From Cheilinus undulatus (Eukaryota; Chordata; Actinopteri; Labriformes; Labridae), in the NCBI RefSeq assembly GCF_018320785.1, contig NC_054869.1, positions 43,923,789-43,987,788 on the forward strand: a stretch of DNA of 64,000 nucleotides. The letters are read 5' to 3'. Shown one piece after another: positions 35,001 through 47,124 of this stretch. The translations under genes were made by a program, and so were the position numbers. The notes under the pieces were generated by a model that was not told the DNA's origin, searched no databases, and saw nothing but the letters and a program-made list of their open reading frames with translations. Each line of letters begins with the position of its first letter. Position 1 is the first letter of the stretch.

Positions 35001-37182
35001 CTAAGCAAATAGGTCCGAGCCTCCTATTTGATAATTACTGCATAGGCGGTTATCTTTCAGCTGGCAACCAGTTATTTAACCCCAGCTGACGCAATGAGTA
35101 ACTTCTCATTTCTTAAACAATGGATTTTTTCTTCCCTAATGGCATGGGCATATTCCAAGATGACAATGCCAGGATTCATCAGGCTCAAATTGTGAAAGAG
35201 TGGTTCATGGAGCATGAGACATCATTTTCACACATGGATTTGGCACCACAGAGTCCAGACCTTAACCCTATTGAGAATCTTTGGGATTTGCTGGAGAAGG
35301 CTTTACACAGTGGTCAGACTCTCCCATCATCAATATTAAAATTAATGCAACACTGGATGGAAATAAATCTTGTGACATTGCAGAAGCTTATCAAAACAAT
35401 GCCACAGCGAATGCGTGCTGTAATCAAAGCTAAAGACGGTCCAATGAAACATTAGAGAGTATGACCTTTTTTTTTTTGGTGGCGACTTTTTTTTTTTTTT
35501 TTTGGCCAGGCAGTGTAATATGTATGTGTCCCTAACACTTGGTTTAGAGAAGTCTTTTTTCCTCTTTTTTCGCATCTGTACCCCTCCTCCGTTGTCGTAG
35601 ATGTTTGTGTTTTGAGATGTGTGACTATTGTCGCATGTATCTTGTTTTGGTTATAGGTAATGATTGTTTTGTTATTTGTTTTTGGTTATCATGAAATAGG
35701 TCGATAAAAATAATATTAAGAAAAAACATGATTTCTCTTTTTTTTGTGAGGTTTTAATAATTTTTTTTATACATCTGCAATAAAGGTGTGAGGAAGATGG
35801 TGGTGGTGGAAAATCTGTTGTACGTTCTTGACAGTGAGGTGAGCTCCATGACGTTTTTTGATACTGCATTAGATTTTCCAGAAGATGTTTAACTAAGTGT
35901 CCTAAAATTAATATTAGGTATATGAACCCTACTGAAGTATTCCCTTATGTCTTCTGTTCCAGGACACCCTGAGTTTATGGGACCTTCATTTCCTCGTCAT
36001 GATTCACTGTTGGCCTGATCTCGTTGTTCATGACTTTGAACTCACCACTGAGTGTGGCTCAGCCTCCATGGTGACGTATGTATCTCAGTTTAAACATATT
36101 CTAGCTGTGATTATACAGATAAATGTGGCTCAGTTAGATAATGGTGAAAGTGAGTACAATTTCTATATCACAGCCAAGACAAGAGCAGCATGAAGATGAT
36201 CACACTGACCAAACAAGACAACAGTCAGGTAAAAAGATGGATTCCTTTTTTGATATGTAATTGTATGAAGTGTTTCCTTAACTCATCATAATGCTTTATA
36301 TTTTTTATAGATCAACTCGCTGCAAATTCGATTCCTGCCCTCTATGACTGTTTGCTACTCTCTGGATGTCTCCTCAGTCTCTTGTCTTGTCCAGACAAAA
36401 ATAAACATGGTAAACGATGAGCACATTATTTTTTTGATCTTGCATGTTTATTTCTGCACATTTAAGTAAAATCTGCCCTGTCATTTCAGGATACCATTTA
36501 TTTAGTCGAAGGAGTTTGTGAGAACCCAGAAAAGTATGACATGCTTTATTTTAGGAATAGTTGCTCAATAACTACTTAAACATACGATCAGTGTTTTTAG
36601 ATTTTAAGTGGTCTTTTTATGTTCCAGTCGAGGAGAGCCCATTTCTTCTGTTGTCGTCAGATGCTTCACTGAGGCCTTGCCTGAGAACAGGTAATAAAAA
36701 TTTTTAAGATAATTTATATGTTAATTTCTGTTTGTGGAACTATGATTGGTAGAATTTTTATGATTGCAGGATTTATAACTTCTATTTAACATGTGTAAAA
36801 ATCAAATTATTTCAATACCAGGGAAGTAACAAGAAAATCTCCAAAGCACTCTTTTGTTAAAAAATTTAAAATGGCTTTATTTTCGTGGCATGGTCATGTA
36901 GACCCTAAATACAGTCTTGGTGTTTACACAGTTCACTATTTCAACTGTGTAATATGAAGCTCTCTTTTCTTTCAACATTGATACTGATACCACTATCACC
37001 ATACTATCAATCATTAAAACAACAAGTTTTGTCACTTTGAAAGGTGTGTTATTAAAACTTTTGACAGCCTTAATTTTTATGTACATGACTTCTCTTTGAT
37101 TCCCAGACTGAGCAGACTTCTGCACAAACACATGTTTGAAGAGGCTGAAAAGTTTGCCATCGCATTTGAGCTGGATTTAGAG
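29037..37182 (+). CDS. kntc1: Kinetochore-associated protein 1 (Rod), exons 2-16: N-terminal beta-propeller
   Basis: Codons 1-425 of kntc1. Exons: 29037-29174, 31732-31852, 32310-32425, 32633-32711, 32875-32952, 33030-33064, 33145-33255, 33885-33978, 35786-35838, 35963-36075, 36174-36228, 36311-36409, 36490-36533, 36628-36690, 37107-37182. KNTC1 is the scaffold of the Rod-Zwilch-ZW10 complex, which binds unattached kinetochores, recruits dynein through Spindly and supports checkpoint signalling. Its N-terminus folds as a beta-propeller that binds Zwilch. Start [16 protein letters not shown] aligns with human MWNDIELLTNDDT; the second ATG (29043) would match the human start exactly, so either may be used. 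Recognised segments include [36 protein letters not shown] and [19 protein letters not shown]. The intron after 37182 has a GC donor; exon 35786 has a weak AAG acceptor. Confidence 0.95.
29175..31731. other. Large kntc1 intron 2
   Basis: A 2.56-kb A/T-rich intron. Only a one-ended hAT-like fragment is recognised, starting TAGGGATGCACCAATGCATT at 29748. Open frames here lack homology and splice support. Confidence 0.5.
34963..35515 (+). mobile_element. Tc1/mariner element, internally deleted, with intact ends
   Basis: Terminal inverted repeats CACTGCCTGGCCAAAAAAAA (left) and TTTTTTTGGCCAGGCAGTG (right), each bordered by TA (34961-34962 and 35516-35517), the expected target duplication. Next inside are TTGCCACC and its near partner GGTGGCGA. 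The frame 35120-35455 keeps the C-terminal third of a transposase, with QDDNARIH (second catalytic Asp) and [12 protein letters not shown] (catalytic Glu). The DNA-binding domain and first Asp are missing, so it cannot move itself. In kntc1 intron 33979-35785. Confidence 0.9.
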
Positions 37183-37294
37183 GCAAGTGTCTGTCTTCTT
37201 GTCTTGGCCTTTTTTGGACAATGTAATAAAAATGCAATGATGTGATTTTTAAAAGAGGATTTGGAATTTATGTATTTTACAGTTGTTGTTAGGA

Positions 37295-38410
37295 ATTGCA
37301 CAAAAAAACAAGTTGCATAATCAATAGTGAAATAACCACCACCACCCCCCTTTTCCAGTTATAACTGCCTCCACTCTTCTTGGGAGACTTTCTACAAGAT
37401 TTTGGAGTGCTTCTTTAAATTAGCGTCCATTCATTCTGTAGAGCATTTATGAGATCAGGTACTGATGTTGGACGAGAAGGCCTGGCTGCGCTCCAGTTCA
37501 TCCCAAAGGTGCTCGATTTGGGTTGAGGTCAGGGCTCTGTGTGGGCTGGTTAAGTTCTTCCACACTGAATTCCTCAAACCATGTCTGTATAGTCTTTGCT
37601 TTGTGCACTTGGGCACAGTTATGCTGGAATAAGAAAAGCCTTTCCCAAACTGTTGCCACAACGTTGGAAGCATAGCACTGTACAAAACATCTTGGTAAGC
37701 TGAAGCATTTAGACTGGCCTTTAATGATGATAAGGAGCCTAGCCCAAACCCTGAAAAAAAAACCATACCATTATTCCTCCTCCACCAAACAGTTGTCACA
37801 GTGCAGTCAGGAAGGTAATGTTCTCCCGAAATCCGCTAAATCCAGACTCGCCGATCTGACTGCCAAACAGAGAAGCGTGGTTCATCACTCCACAGAATGC
37901 ATCTCCACTCGTGCTTTATACCACTTCATCCAACGCTTGGCATTGGACTTGGTGATTTAAGGTTTGTATGCAGCTGCTTGGCCATGGAAACCCAATCAAT
38001 AAACTTCCCGCTGCACAGTTTTTGTTCTTACATTATTGCCTGTGGAAATTCAGAACTGTTTAGCTGTAGAATCAGCGGAGCTTTGGCAATTTTCCACACC
38101 TTTGATATAGTCTCCCACCAGGTGGCTGAGTTGCTGTTGTTCCTAAATGCTTCCACTTTCAAATATTGTCACTTACAGTTTTCTGTGGAATATTCAGCAA
38201 GGATGAAATTTCACGAACCGTCTTATTGCAAAGGTTGAATCCATCACAGTACCAGTCACCGACCTCCTTAGAATGACATTTTGCATCACAAATGTTTGCA
38301 GATAGAGACTGCATGGCTAGATGCTTTATTTTATATACCTGTGGCAACAGGTCTGACCGAAACACCTGAATTAAATAACTAACAGGTGCTGCCAAGTACA
38401 TTTTTCCATA
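37295..38410 (-). mobile_element. Tc1-like transposon relic, near full length
   Basis: On the minus strand, about 38330-38159 gives the helix-turn-helix part (NKTVREISSLLNIPQKTVSD). The frame 37799-37455 gives the catalytic part (GLGSLSSLKASLNASAY, VLYSAMLPTLWQQFGKG) and ends with the PTSTQ/IEHLWDELERS region. Frame changes and stops separate the parts. It fills most of the GC-AG intron 37183-38755 of kntc1. Ends are approximate because the terminal repeats are worn. Confidence 0.8.
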
Positions 38411-38499
38411 TGGTGTATGACTTTAAAAATGCAAATGGGTTGTTTTCTATCAGAAAATAAAACAGAAGCAGGGCATCTTAGGAAATATTTGATTCCCAC

Positions 38500-38728
38500 T
38501 CCTTCAAAGATATTTTTTAGACGAAGCAGAATTCATACATTTGCTGTGTGAACATGGTGAAGCTGATATAGATAAATCTCATTTTACTACCCTTCATGAG
38601 TCTTGATTTGACTCTTTTCTTCTCTTTTCCTGCTTTTAATGTTGTCTTCTGTATGTACACTGTAAAGCACTTTGGATCAACTGTGTTGTTTAAAGTTCTA
38701 TATGTATAGAGTTGATTTGATTTGAAAC
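38500..38728 (+). mobile_element. LINE 3' tail (L2/Rex1-like)
   Basis: CTGTAAAGCACTTTGGATCA, then TTTAAAGTTCTATATGTATA and a (TTGAT)n end (GTTGATTTGATTTGA), a typical 3' end of fish LINE elements. Only the tail is recognised. Just upstream of kntc1 exon 17. Confidence 0.6.
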
Positions 38729-38755
38729 ACCTCTGACAATCCTGTTTTTGTTCAG

Positions 38756-41700
38756 CTTGTTTACAAAGTGAAGCTTGACTTTGTGCTGGAGCAGCTGGCC
38801 TCAGCGTCAGTGGGAGGATATGGACAGGATGTCTGGTCTGAACTTGTGGAGGAGGCCAAGACCAACCTGATGAAGATCACGGTCAGTTTAATGATGCTTT
38901 TAAAATAAAACATGATGTCCAGTCCAAAATTGAATTTTTATTTAGACGCAATGTTTTAGCTCCTGTAAGTATATAAAAGTAGTAAATCATGTTTCCTAGG
39001 ATGAGCATTATGTGGTGGAGTACTGCCTCAAAGCTCCATGGCCAACATTTGAGACAGCAGAGAAGATGCTGAACCATGCTGCCACACGATACTCCTCCTT
39101 ACCGATCCAAGAGGCTTTGGCCAGGCTGGCAACCTTCTGCAGCCTGCACGGCCCAGGGCACTTCAAGTAAAATAGAAGTTTTAGTAATATCCTTTTTAAA
39201 ATAATAATAATAATTTCCCTATGATGAGATTGTTTATTTGTGTACACCGATATTTGATTTTTAGTCTTCTTGTTCGGTCATCCACAGTGGCATCGCCTGG
39301 ATTGAGTTCCTGAACAGCACTGACAATTTAGGAGACATTCTGACCCACCTAAGAGAAGGAGACATGAAAGGTGCACAACTGCTTTGGTTAAGATATGAGG
39401 TAAAGAACCGCTTCATGCAATCTTCAGAACAAACACCTGGAGATTTGTCATGCATTAATTACTTTTTTAGGACTTCACATAGCTGCACCTTTAAAAATCA
39501 TTGTCAAAACTATAGTCAACAATATTTTCACTGTTGTACTTTGTTTTTTTTTCTTTGTTACTTAAATGATTAAACTTCTTTTTACACTTTAATATGCACA
39601 ATTTCCTTCAACTCTTGTTCCTTAAATGCATTAGTTTATTTACTTTTTTCTTTCTTTTTTGTTATTTTCTTACTCACTTTTTACTGTCTTGCTTTCTTAT
39701 TTATTTATTTATTGTAAGTCATGCATTGTTACTGCTATACAGTGTTAATCTTTTTTTGCACTTTAATGCTGGAGCAACCTGCTTGCAGAATTTCCATCAG
39801 GATTAATCAAAGTTCAGCCGTATCTTTTCATATCTCATCCTTACTTTTATTGTGTGTAAGACTGACATTCTGGTATCATGATAACCTTTCTGTGCACTGC
39901 TGTTTTATGTGACAGGGACAGATTGCTGCAGATTTTAATGAGAACAAGCTTGAAGCAGTGCTTGGTGCCATCCCAGAGGACCTGCCTTCTCAAGATCTCT
40001 GTCCTTGGTTTAGGACGGTTTTTGTTCCTTTTGTTAGACGAGTGCTTCCTGCAGGACAGGTAGGATTTATTTTCTCAAAACTGAAACACTGTCATCCTCT
40101 TCGTACGGTACTTTTAACCGTTCTGTACTCATTTTTCTGGTAGAAAATCCTGGCGCAATGGCTGGATCAGAGGGCAAGGAATCTGGAGTTAACTGAAAAG
40201 GTACAGAAAAATGAAAAGCAAGACTGTAAATCGGCCACGATGAAGAGGAGTGACGTTTTGTGTGATCTTAATGATTTTTGACAAGTATTTCCAAAGTATT
40301 GAAAGATCACACTAACGGATATAGAGAGGGGCTCTGCAGATTACTTATTTATATATTCAATCAACTATTATAAGTTTTCATTGTTTGTTTGGGCTTATTT
40401 TGGTTTGTCTCAAGTCAATTTGAGATATTTTAGACAAAATTTTAAAATATACAGTAAAGTCTGCATGAGTCACCATCGGTACAAGGTGAACTAACAAGCA
40501 TATTCTTAATTATTCCAGTGTAAAATGTCAACACTGGGGGAAAAGAAGAGCTTAAAGCCAGGTTTTGTACTTAGAAATGAAAGAACAAGTAAAAAGGCCC
40601 AACATATGAGTATGCAAGTATAAATATTTATCATAGGTTTTACTGTTTTAAACTTGCACCTGGTTATTATTCGTTATTTCATCCGATGTTATTCAGATAC
40701 TGGACTAGAAAACTTGAAGCAGCGGTGACATTAGTTGAACTTATGATTGTAATTCTTGTGAAAGGGTGCTTGGCCCCAAAATGGGTTGGACTTGGCGATG
40801 CTTGGAGTTCCCTCACTTTGGACCTGGATAAAAGCTGTAAGTACAACACCATTATCTTCATGCCTTAACAGTCATAAGTTACCTCAGGTCTTTGATGCTT
40901 GAAGCTTGTGCAAACTTTTTGGATTTTGAGAGCAAAAAACAGGAAGATGTCAAAGCCTCTCCCTAAAATTCATGCACGGCAACAACTCAAACCTAAATGA
41001 GTATTTTTGTTGGAAAACAAATATGCAGATTGAACATGTCTTAGGAAAGTCCATGACAGTGTCGGACAGAAGACGAGTACATCTTTATAACTGACTGCAT
41101 CCAGCTACAACACTCTGTAAATCCTGTGCAATCTATCCTTTAGTAATAAGAAAGAGCTGCAGACTCTTATTATAGACCTGTTATCAACACAGATACAGGA
41201 GCGATAGAAGAGGTAACTGCTGCGTGCACATCAGGCAAAATGCGTACAGGAGCAGGAAAAGAAAATCATTAACAGCAGAAAAAAGGAAAGGCTTCGCTCA
41301 CTGTTCAGCTCCCTGTTGGTAACTTAATTTTACACAAGGTGACATTTTAATCTACAAGATTTTCCTCAGGAGGCACAAGGAAGATCATGTTGATTAAAAT
41401 GTTGCTCTGTCTGAAATACAATTTGCCATTGGGAGCTGAACAGTTAGCAGAACTTTGACTTATTTCCTCATTATTTATGAGAATGTTTGATTCATTGGTT
41501 AATTTGATTTAATGGGCTTTGATTATTTCTTATATTAGATCATGACTACAACAATCCTGTCAGTGATTCAATTTGATATAAAATATATGAAGAAAAAGTT
41601 GCTATTTAATGAACAACTGCCTGGGCCTACATGATATGAGAAAAAATCTGTGCAAGTATGTTTGTGCACTTGCGTCATAACTTTTGTCCTCTATTATTTT

Positions 41701-44700
41701 TTTCCAGAAAGGTTAATTTTTTTTAGGTTTTTGCATCAGTCCCAAGTAATTTTGATGGGTGATTGACTTATCAGAGCTGCATCTGCTGCTTCCCTCTCTC
41801 CCACTTGCACCCCTCCCCCTCGCACTGAAACCTCACTTTCAACACTGTGATTTGCCCATGTATTATGTGGATAAGAGCCATAGTATTTAAAAGCACAAGT
41901 TTTACACACAGAGATTGAATTAAAAAGTTGCTCTCCATCTCTCCAACTTGGCACAGCACTATGACACTCGATCTGGTGCTGTATGAAGCTTTCTGCCAGG
42001 ATGGATGGATCCAGTGTGATTTTTAAGGAGTAACAGAGCCACAGGCTCACCCTCACTGCTTATTTTTGTTGCAGTATGAAACAATTTGCCACATTCTACA
42101 AATTTTTGCAGTGAATACAAATAGAACACATCAGACTCTGTGTACATAGTTTGAGTTTTTTTTGGGTTGCAAATCCAAAAAAAAAAAAAAACAGCCAAAA
42201 ATACCACACCCAGTGTGTAAAGACCTTTACTCACGTTTTTTATGTTCTATTTTTCATGTTCTCATGTTTATACAACACCTGTGTGTCTTACATAATGTGC
42301 CTAAATCTGAATTTATCAAAAAAGCTGTGATTTTTTTACCTTTGGAAAAAAGGACCTTTAGGGTTTTTGATAAGCTCTAACTTTTTTAAATTACAACAAA
42401 ATTGTGTACAAGATGGCAGTTATAATCCAAGGCAAAATGTCCACATGCTGAGGAAGAAAGCATTGCTTCGAGATTCAACAATTGTGAAAAATAGGACCAA
42501 TACCAATGCTGTTACCACTAGCCATAATTTTGTTGTTAGACTTCTGTTAACATTTTCTCTCATGTTTGTTGATAACAAAGAGTCTGGTTGTTCAACATTT
42601 GACTTATCCTGCCCTGCAAAACGTTCTTATTTAATTCTGCTATTGGTGTTCCAAATGCCAGCACTAAAATTTATTTAGAGATTGGCTTCCTACATGTGCT
42701 TATGCCACATTATGTGCTGATGACTTATATTTATGAACAGGGCCAATATTGACAGATACAGATGTTATTTGATGTATTGTTGCATCCCTACTTAATAGAA
42801 GTGTTCTTAATGTTAGCAATGAATTCAGACTTTTGTGATACGTTTATTATGAATGCTCATACCCACACACCAATGTAATTGGTTTAAAAAAAAAACACAC
42901 ACACACTGCCCTGTACCTAAGCTGGTTTTAATTTTTTTGTTTTTCAGGAGGATAATTATGGTTCTAAAGAGGTGGACAATCTCAAGTCCCTGGTGTCCCA
43001 CCTCCGTCAGCTCCTGGACCTCCACCAGAAATACAACTGCAGACTTTCACTCTCAGTCTTTGAGAAGGTCGGCCTTTTATGGATGATTTACTTAGGTTAC
43101 ATAACAGATTGCAATAGACATTTGATATCCACAGCCTCAGTGAGAGGGCAAAAGAGCTGAAGTTTTAGGTTTACATTTTTTTGATAAAAGTTATTTTTAT
43201 CTTTGACTGTAGATGTCAGGGGAACTTAAAGGGAAGAGCTATTTCATGGATATCGTGCTTTGATTTATATGTTATTTCATTAAGAAAAAAATGATACTTG
43301 AATTACAGTATGTTAGAAAATATCCATAGTGCTTTATCATCTTCTGTCTATTTATGAACATTGTTGATCAGTGGTTTTAGTTTTCTGGTACATTTTATAA
43401 AGGATTTTATTTATCTAAACTTTATTTAGCACGGTTAGTCTTAATAAGATCGGAGATCTCCTTTTCAAGGGAGACCTGAGTAAGAATAGCAGCAACCCAC
43501 AGGATTGGACGGGAATTCAATGACTCTTGAAACCAAATTTGACAGGGAAGTGTCCGTAGTGTGGCGTTCTTCATGCTGGACAAAGTGCCAGCTCCAGAGT
43601 TGATAGCCGCCACTGTGGAGAGCAGCATCCTGCCATACGCTGAGGAGCACGAGATTCCTTTTGATGAGCTTCTTCTACAGTATATCAAGGTAAAACTCTG
43701 CTCCCCATTAGGGTTAAACATTTAAATCCTGAACTGCTGAATGAATATTAAAACTTTTCCATCTCGTCATGCTTTTTGCCAGGATCTTCTGGAGCGCTGC
43801 AGCTCTCAAACAACAACACTTTTCACAGAATGGGAAGCCAAAGCAGTGGCTGTGCTTGGCTGCATGACGGACACAGATGCAAGTTTCTTTGATTTCATTG
43901 AACTCGTACATTTTTCACACCTGACAGGAGCAGAATTTGCATGAGTGCCAGTCCTAAATGAAGCAGTAAGATGCTTAAAAAGATGTTTATTTTATCTCTC
44001 GTCATCATATTTTATGCAGCTGATGGTGGACGCTGTTCTAGAGATTATGCAGAAAGCTGTGGTACCGTGGAGTAATGTGGTAGAAAAACTGGTTCAGCAG
44101 TACCTGGAGATGGATGGACCAAAGTATGTTTACATCTTCCACTTTTTTTATTACCATTTAAGTATATGATAACTGTCGTTGTAAAATGTTTGATACTTGA
44201 GTACTTTTGGATACAGTTTTGCTCTAAAACAATGCAATCTTGATCATTTTAATGATAAATGGCTTAAAAAAGTCCATCTTTCTTATAAAACAAAGTGTGT
44301 AGAGGAGTAATGAATCCATCATAAATTGCAGGCTTATTTCTGTTTGCTGAATTGCTAACATGCAATATGAACAGTGTGAAGGAGTTTCCATGTGTATTTT
44401 GATAATCGAAACAAGAAATGTTCAGATGTTGGATGTCAGGAACTAACTAGTACCAAATTAAAATTTAAATCCTAATATCTGATAACTATAGTGGTAATAT
44501 TTGAGTATTGTTTGTAACTGTCCTTTAATCTGCATATTCATCAGGCAAGAGCTTTTAAAGGAAAGTTATCGTCTGATGGAGATCAGGAAGCTTCTCAGAG
44601 GTTACGGGATCCGAAACTTCAACCTTTCAAACAGTACTCAAGTTATGGTAACTTGAATTTGATGTATAGAATGACTAATAAATTCTCCAGTACCTACTTA

Positions 44701-45081
44701 TGGTCATAATATATGCGGCTTATCTTCCACAGACTTTGATCAGATACATCCTGAAGCAGGATTTACCGATGTCTTTGGGAGACTCGCTAACTTTAGCTGA
44801 AGCGTACAAACTTCCCACCTCACAGATAAATTACTTGTATCTCATCCAGCTGATCAGCCTTGGGAAGGTTTGCTCTCCCACTTTGAAACATGATATCTGA
44901 TATTTGGCTCTTTTCATGTAAACAAGGAATACTGAATGAAAGTATCTTGTGCTCCTCTCAGACTGAAGAATGCATGACAGTCCTAAAGAAGCTGTCCTCT
45001 GTGGAGGCAGAGTGTGTGATAGAGCGTCTCACATCCTGGGCTCGACTGCAACTGGAGGACAAACGCCACATATCTGATGAG
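38756..45081 (+). CDS. kntc1: Kinetochore-associated protein 1 (Rod), exons 17-29: helical solenoid, first part
   Basis: Codons 426-925. Exons: 38756-38881, 39000-39166, 39288-39399, 39916-40059, 40144-40200, 40765-40836, 42948-43067, 43546-43689, 43783-43878, 44020-44123, 44545-44647, 44733-44867, 44962-45081. All phases agree. This is the alpha-helical repeat region after the propeller, part of the long Rod rod. Matches to human include LVYKVKLDFVLEQLAS, YVVEYCLKAPW, DLPSQDLCPWFRTVFVPFVR, WPQNGLDLA, HQKYNCRLSLSVFEK and KLLRGYGIRNFNL. The 24-codon exon 40765-40836 uses an AAG acceptor; the nearer AG at 40692-40693 would give stops. The intron after 43878 has a GC donor that exactly preserves the human junction DTD/L. 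Confidence 0.95.
40837..42947. other. Large kntc1 intron, nothing recognised
   Basis: A 2.1-kb A/T-rich intron between exons 22 and 23. Several short frames but no homology. An A-rich/(CA)n run sits at 42886-42906. Confidence 0.5.
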
Positions 45082-45471
45082 GTAAGGAGAGGAAAGGTGA
45101 TGCATTTGAAGAGTTTGGAGTATATGAGCTTTTTCTTTCTCACCAACAAATTTAATTTAGCATTTATTGCTGCATCGGATAAACTCTTCTCAGGATTTCT
45201 CCTGCTTGACTGATTTTTGTTGGCACGAAGTTGCATACCCAGAGCACTGTTTATTTGACAAAAAAAAAATTTGAGTTTTTGAAATATAAGGTCACAAAAT
45301 GTCTAAACAAATCTAGTTTTCCCTTGGAAATTGTCTGAGATTTTAGATAGCTCTTTGACTAAGACATGTTTTAATACTTTATCAAATGTTGAGTGTCTAT
45401 TTAGGGTTACATGATTCTTGAAAGGCGTCTTTGTTGATTTGGTTGTTCATATGACAGTTCATGGCATTTAC

Positions 45472-45981
45472 CAGAGGTGGAAAGAGTACAAGATTATTGT
45501 ACTCAAGTAAAAGTACAGCTACTTTGGTTAGAATTCACTTAAGTAGAAGTAAACGATCTAATCTATAAATCTACTCGAGTAAATGTATGAAATAATTTAT
45601 TTAAGTAATGACAATATTTTTTATAGTGCTGAGTAGTTACTTTTGGTAATGTACGCTAACAACAGATAATCTCAAATCTCAAACTAGGTTGTTTAGGTAA
45701 AGGCACACCTTTACAATAAAGTGAAATCCTCCAGCTGGTACTGACAGTTGTGTTATCAAAGCCAAACTACCATCAAGTTTCATGTTGTTGACAGAACACT
45801 TGGACTGCCTTGTTTTTTTTTCTCAATATTTTATGCTTAGAAAAAAAGGGAATTAAAATGAAAATTTTCTCAAGTAAAAGTAAAATTACTGATTGAAAAA
45901 TCTTATCAAAAAAGTGCAAGTACACAAAAGCTACTCAATTACAGTAATGTGAGTAAATAAGGTAGTTATTTTTTACCCCTG
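45472..45981. mobile_element. hAT-like MITE with 8-bp target duplication
   Basis: Starts CAGAGGTGGAAAGAGTAC and ends GTTATTTTTTACCCCTG; repeats of AAGTAAAAGTAC occur in both arms in opposite orientation. Flanks are 45464-45471 gcatttac and 45982-45989 gtatttac, agreeing at 7 of 8. No transposase. In kntc1 intron 45082-47618, upstream of the palindrome. Confidence 0.85.
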
Positions 45982-46362
45982 GTATTTACAGCAGGATATG
46001 CATTTACAAAGCAGGAAGACATTGAGAAGGAAAAGATTAGACAATGAAACTTCAGGGAAATTTGGCTGAAAGATTTTACAGGTACAATGTGTATATTTTC
46101 TGCCCTGAAATATCTATATTATTTTAAAAGGTGACCATTCCTATGTTATATATTTTTAAAATCGAGGCCTTGCAGAATCTTAAACATTTTCTAAAGTTTT
46201 AAAAAACTGAGAAATTCTTAATTTCTTTAACTGTAAAGGGACGTGTCTTTTAATGGAGGCTGCCATGGTTTATGAGTTTAATTGCCCTAACTGACCTCAG
46301 TATCATGATTCCCCAATTTCCAACAAGTTCAGACCAGTGCTGCCCAGCTCTGCTGTTTACTT

Positions 46363-46718
46363 CTTGTTTTGAATTGAGGAATATTGTTCAATAAAAAAAC
46401 AGGCCCTAATAAGGCACATTTGCTCAGCAGAAGACCAACATTTTGTTTTCATTATTAGATTTCTCATTGTAAGGGAGAAATACACTGATAAAAGCACTTC
46501 CTGGTCACTTTGGAAGCAGTCCGAGATGCAAGCGTCACTAGAGTGCACATGCATGTTCTTGGGTTGCTGTGAAAGTGACCAGGAAGTGCTTTTATAAGTA
46601 CATTTCTCCCTCATTATAAGAAATTAGTGAATGAAAGCAAAACATTGGTTTTCTGTGTAATAAATACGCCTTAATAGGTTCCTTTTTTAATTGAACAGAA
46701 TCCTCAATTCAAAACAAG
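46363..46718. repeat. Near-perfect 356-bp palindrome
   Basis: Position i pairs with 93081-i throughout, apart from scattered mismatches. The outer ends are CTTGTTTTGAATTGAGGA and TCCTCAATTCAAAACAAG. The inner arms contain AAAGCACTTCCTGGTCACTT and its partner AAAGTGACCAGGAAGTGCTTT, and the centre is CACTA|GAGTG at 46540/46541. There is effectively no spacer. Possibly a foldback MITE; no clear target duplication. In kntc1 intron 45082-47618, so a transcript would form a long hairpin. Confidence 0.9.
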
Positions 46719-47124
46719 CTTGACTCATTATACTGTGTTTCTGTTTTGGTTGAGTGCCCCCTGGTGGTGGAATTTTACATCCTGTGTGTTTATAAAGTGT
46801 GTTATGACATAACTCAGAACATATTGTAAAATAAACCCCTAACTTGGGGCAATAAGAATCCAGGTGTTAAGTAGTATGTGAAATGCTACACATGCAGACA
46901 TGGTTAAAAAAAATAAAAATTTATTGTCTGATCTTAAGAACTCTTAACTTATTTTAAATTTTGTTTTATGAAGTGTGATTGTTGAAATCTGACATAAATT
47001 AAGGTATGCCTAATACACCTTAAAGTGTACACACGAAATATTATCTCAGGATCTTAATGTTAAAATGAAACCAAAGTTATACTTTGCAATGAATCATTCT
47101 GGCATCTTGTGTTTATAAGATAAA

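Noticed and set aside
35120..35455. 112-residue frame as a host gene
   Set aside because: It is the C-terminal part of a Tc1 transposase between terminal inverted repeats.
35999..36193. Apparent stop in the frame running on from kntc1 exon 35963-36075 into 36193
   Set aside because: That frame reads intron. With the GT donor at 36076 and the acceptor ending at 36173 the frame continues without stop.
40679..40868. Frame reading through 40693-40836 as a kntc1 exon with a 2-nt frameshift
   Set aside because: The reading frame WPQNGLDLA from acceptor 40764 fits phase and homology; the other frame gave stops at both junctions, so no frameshift is needed.
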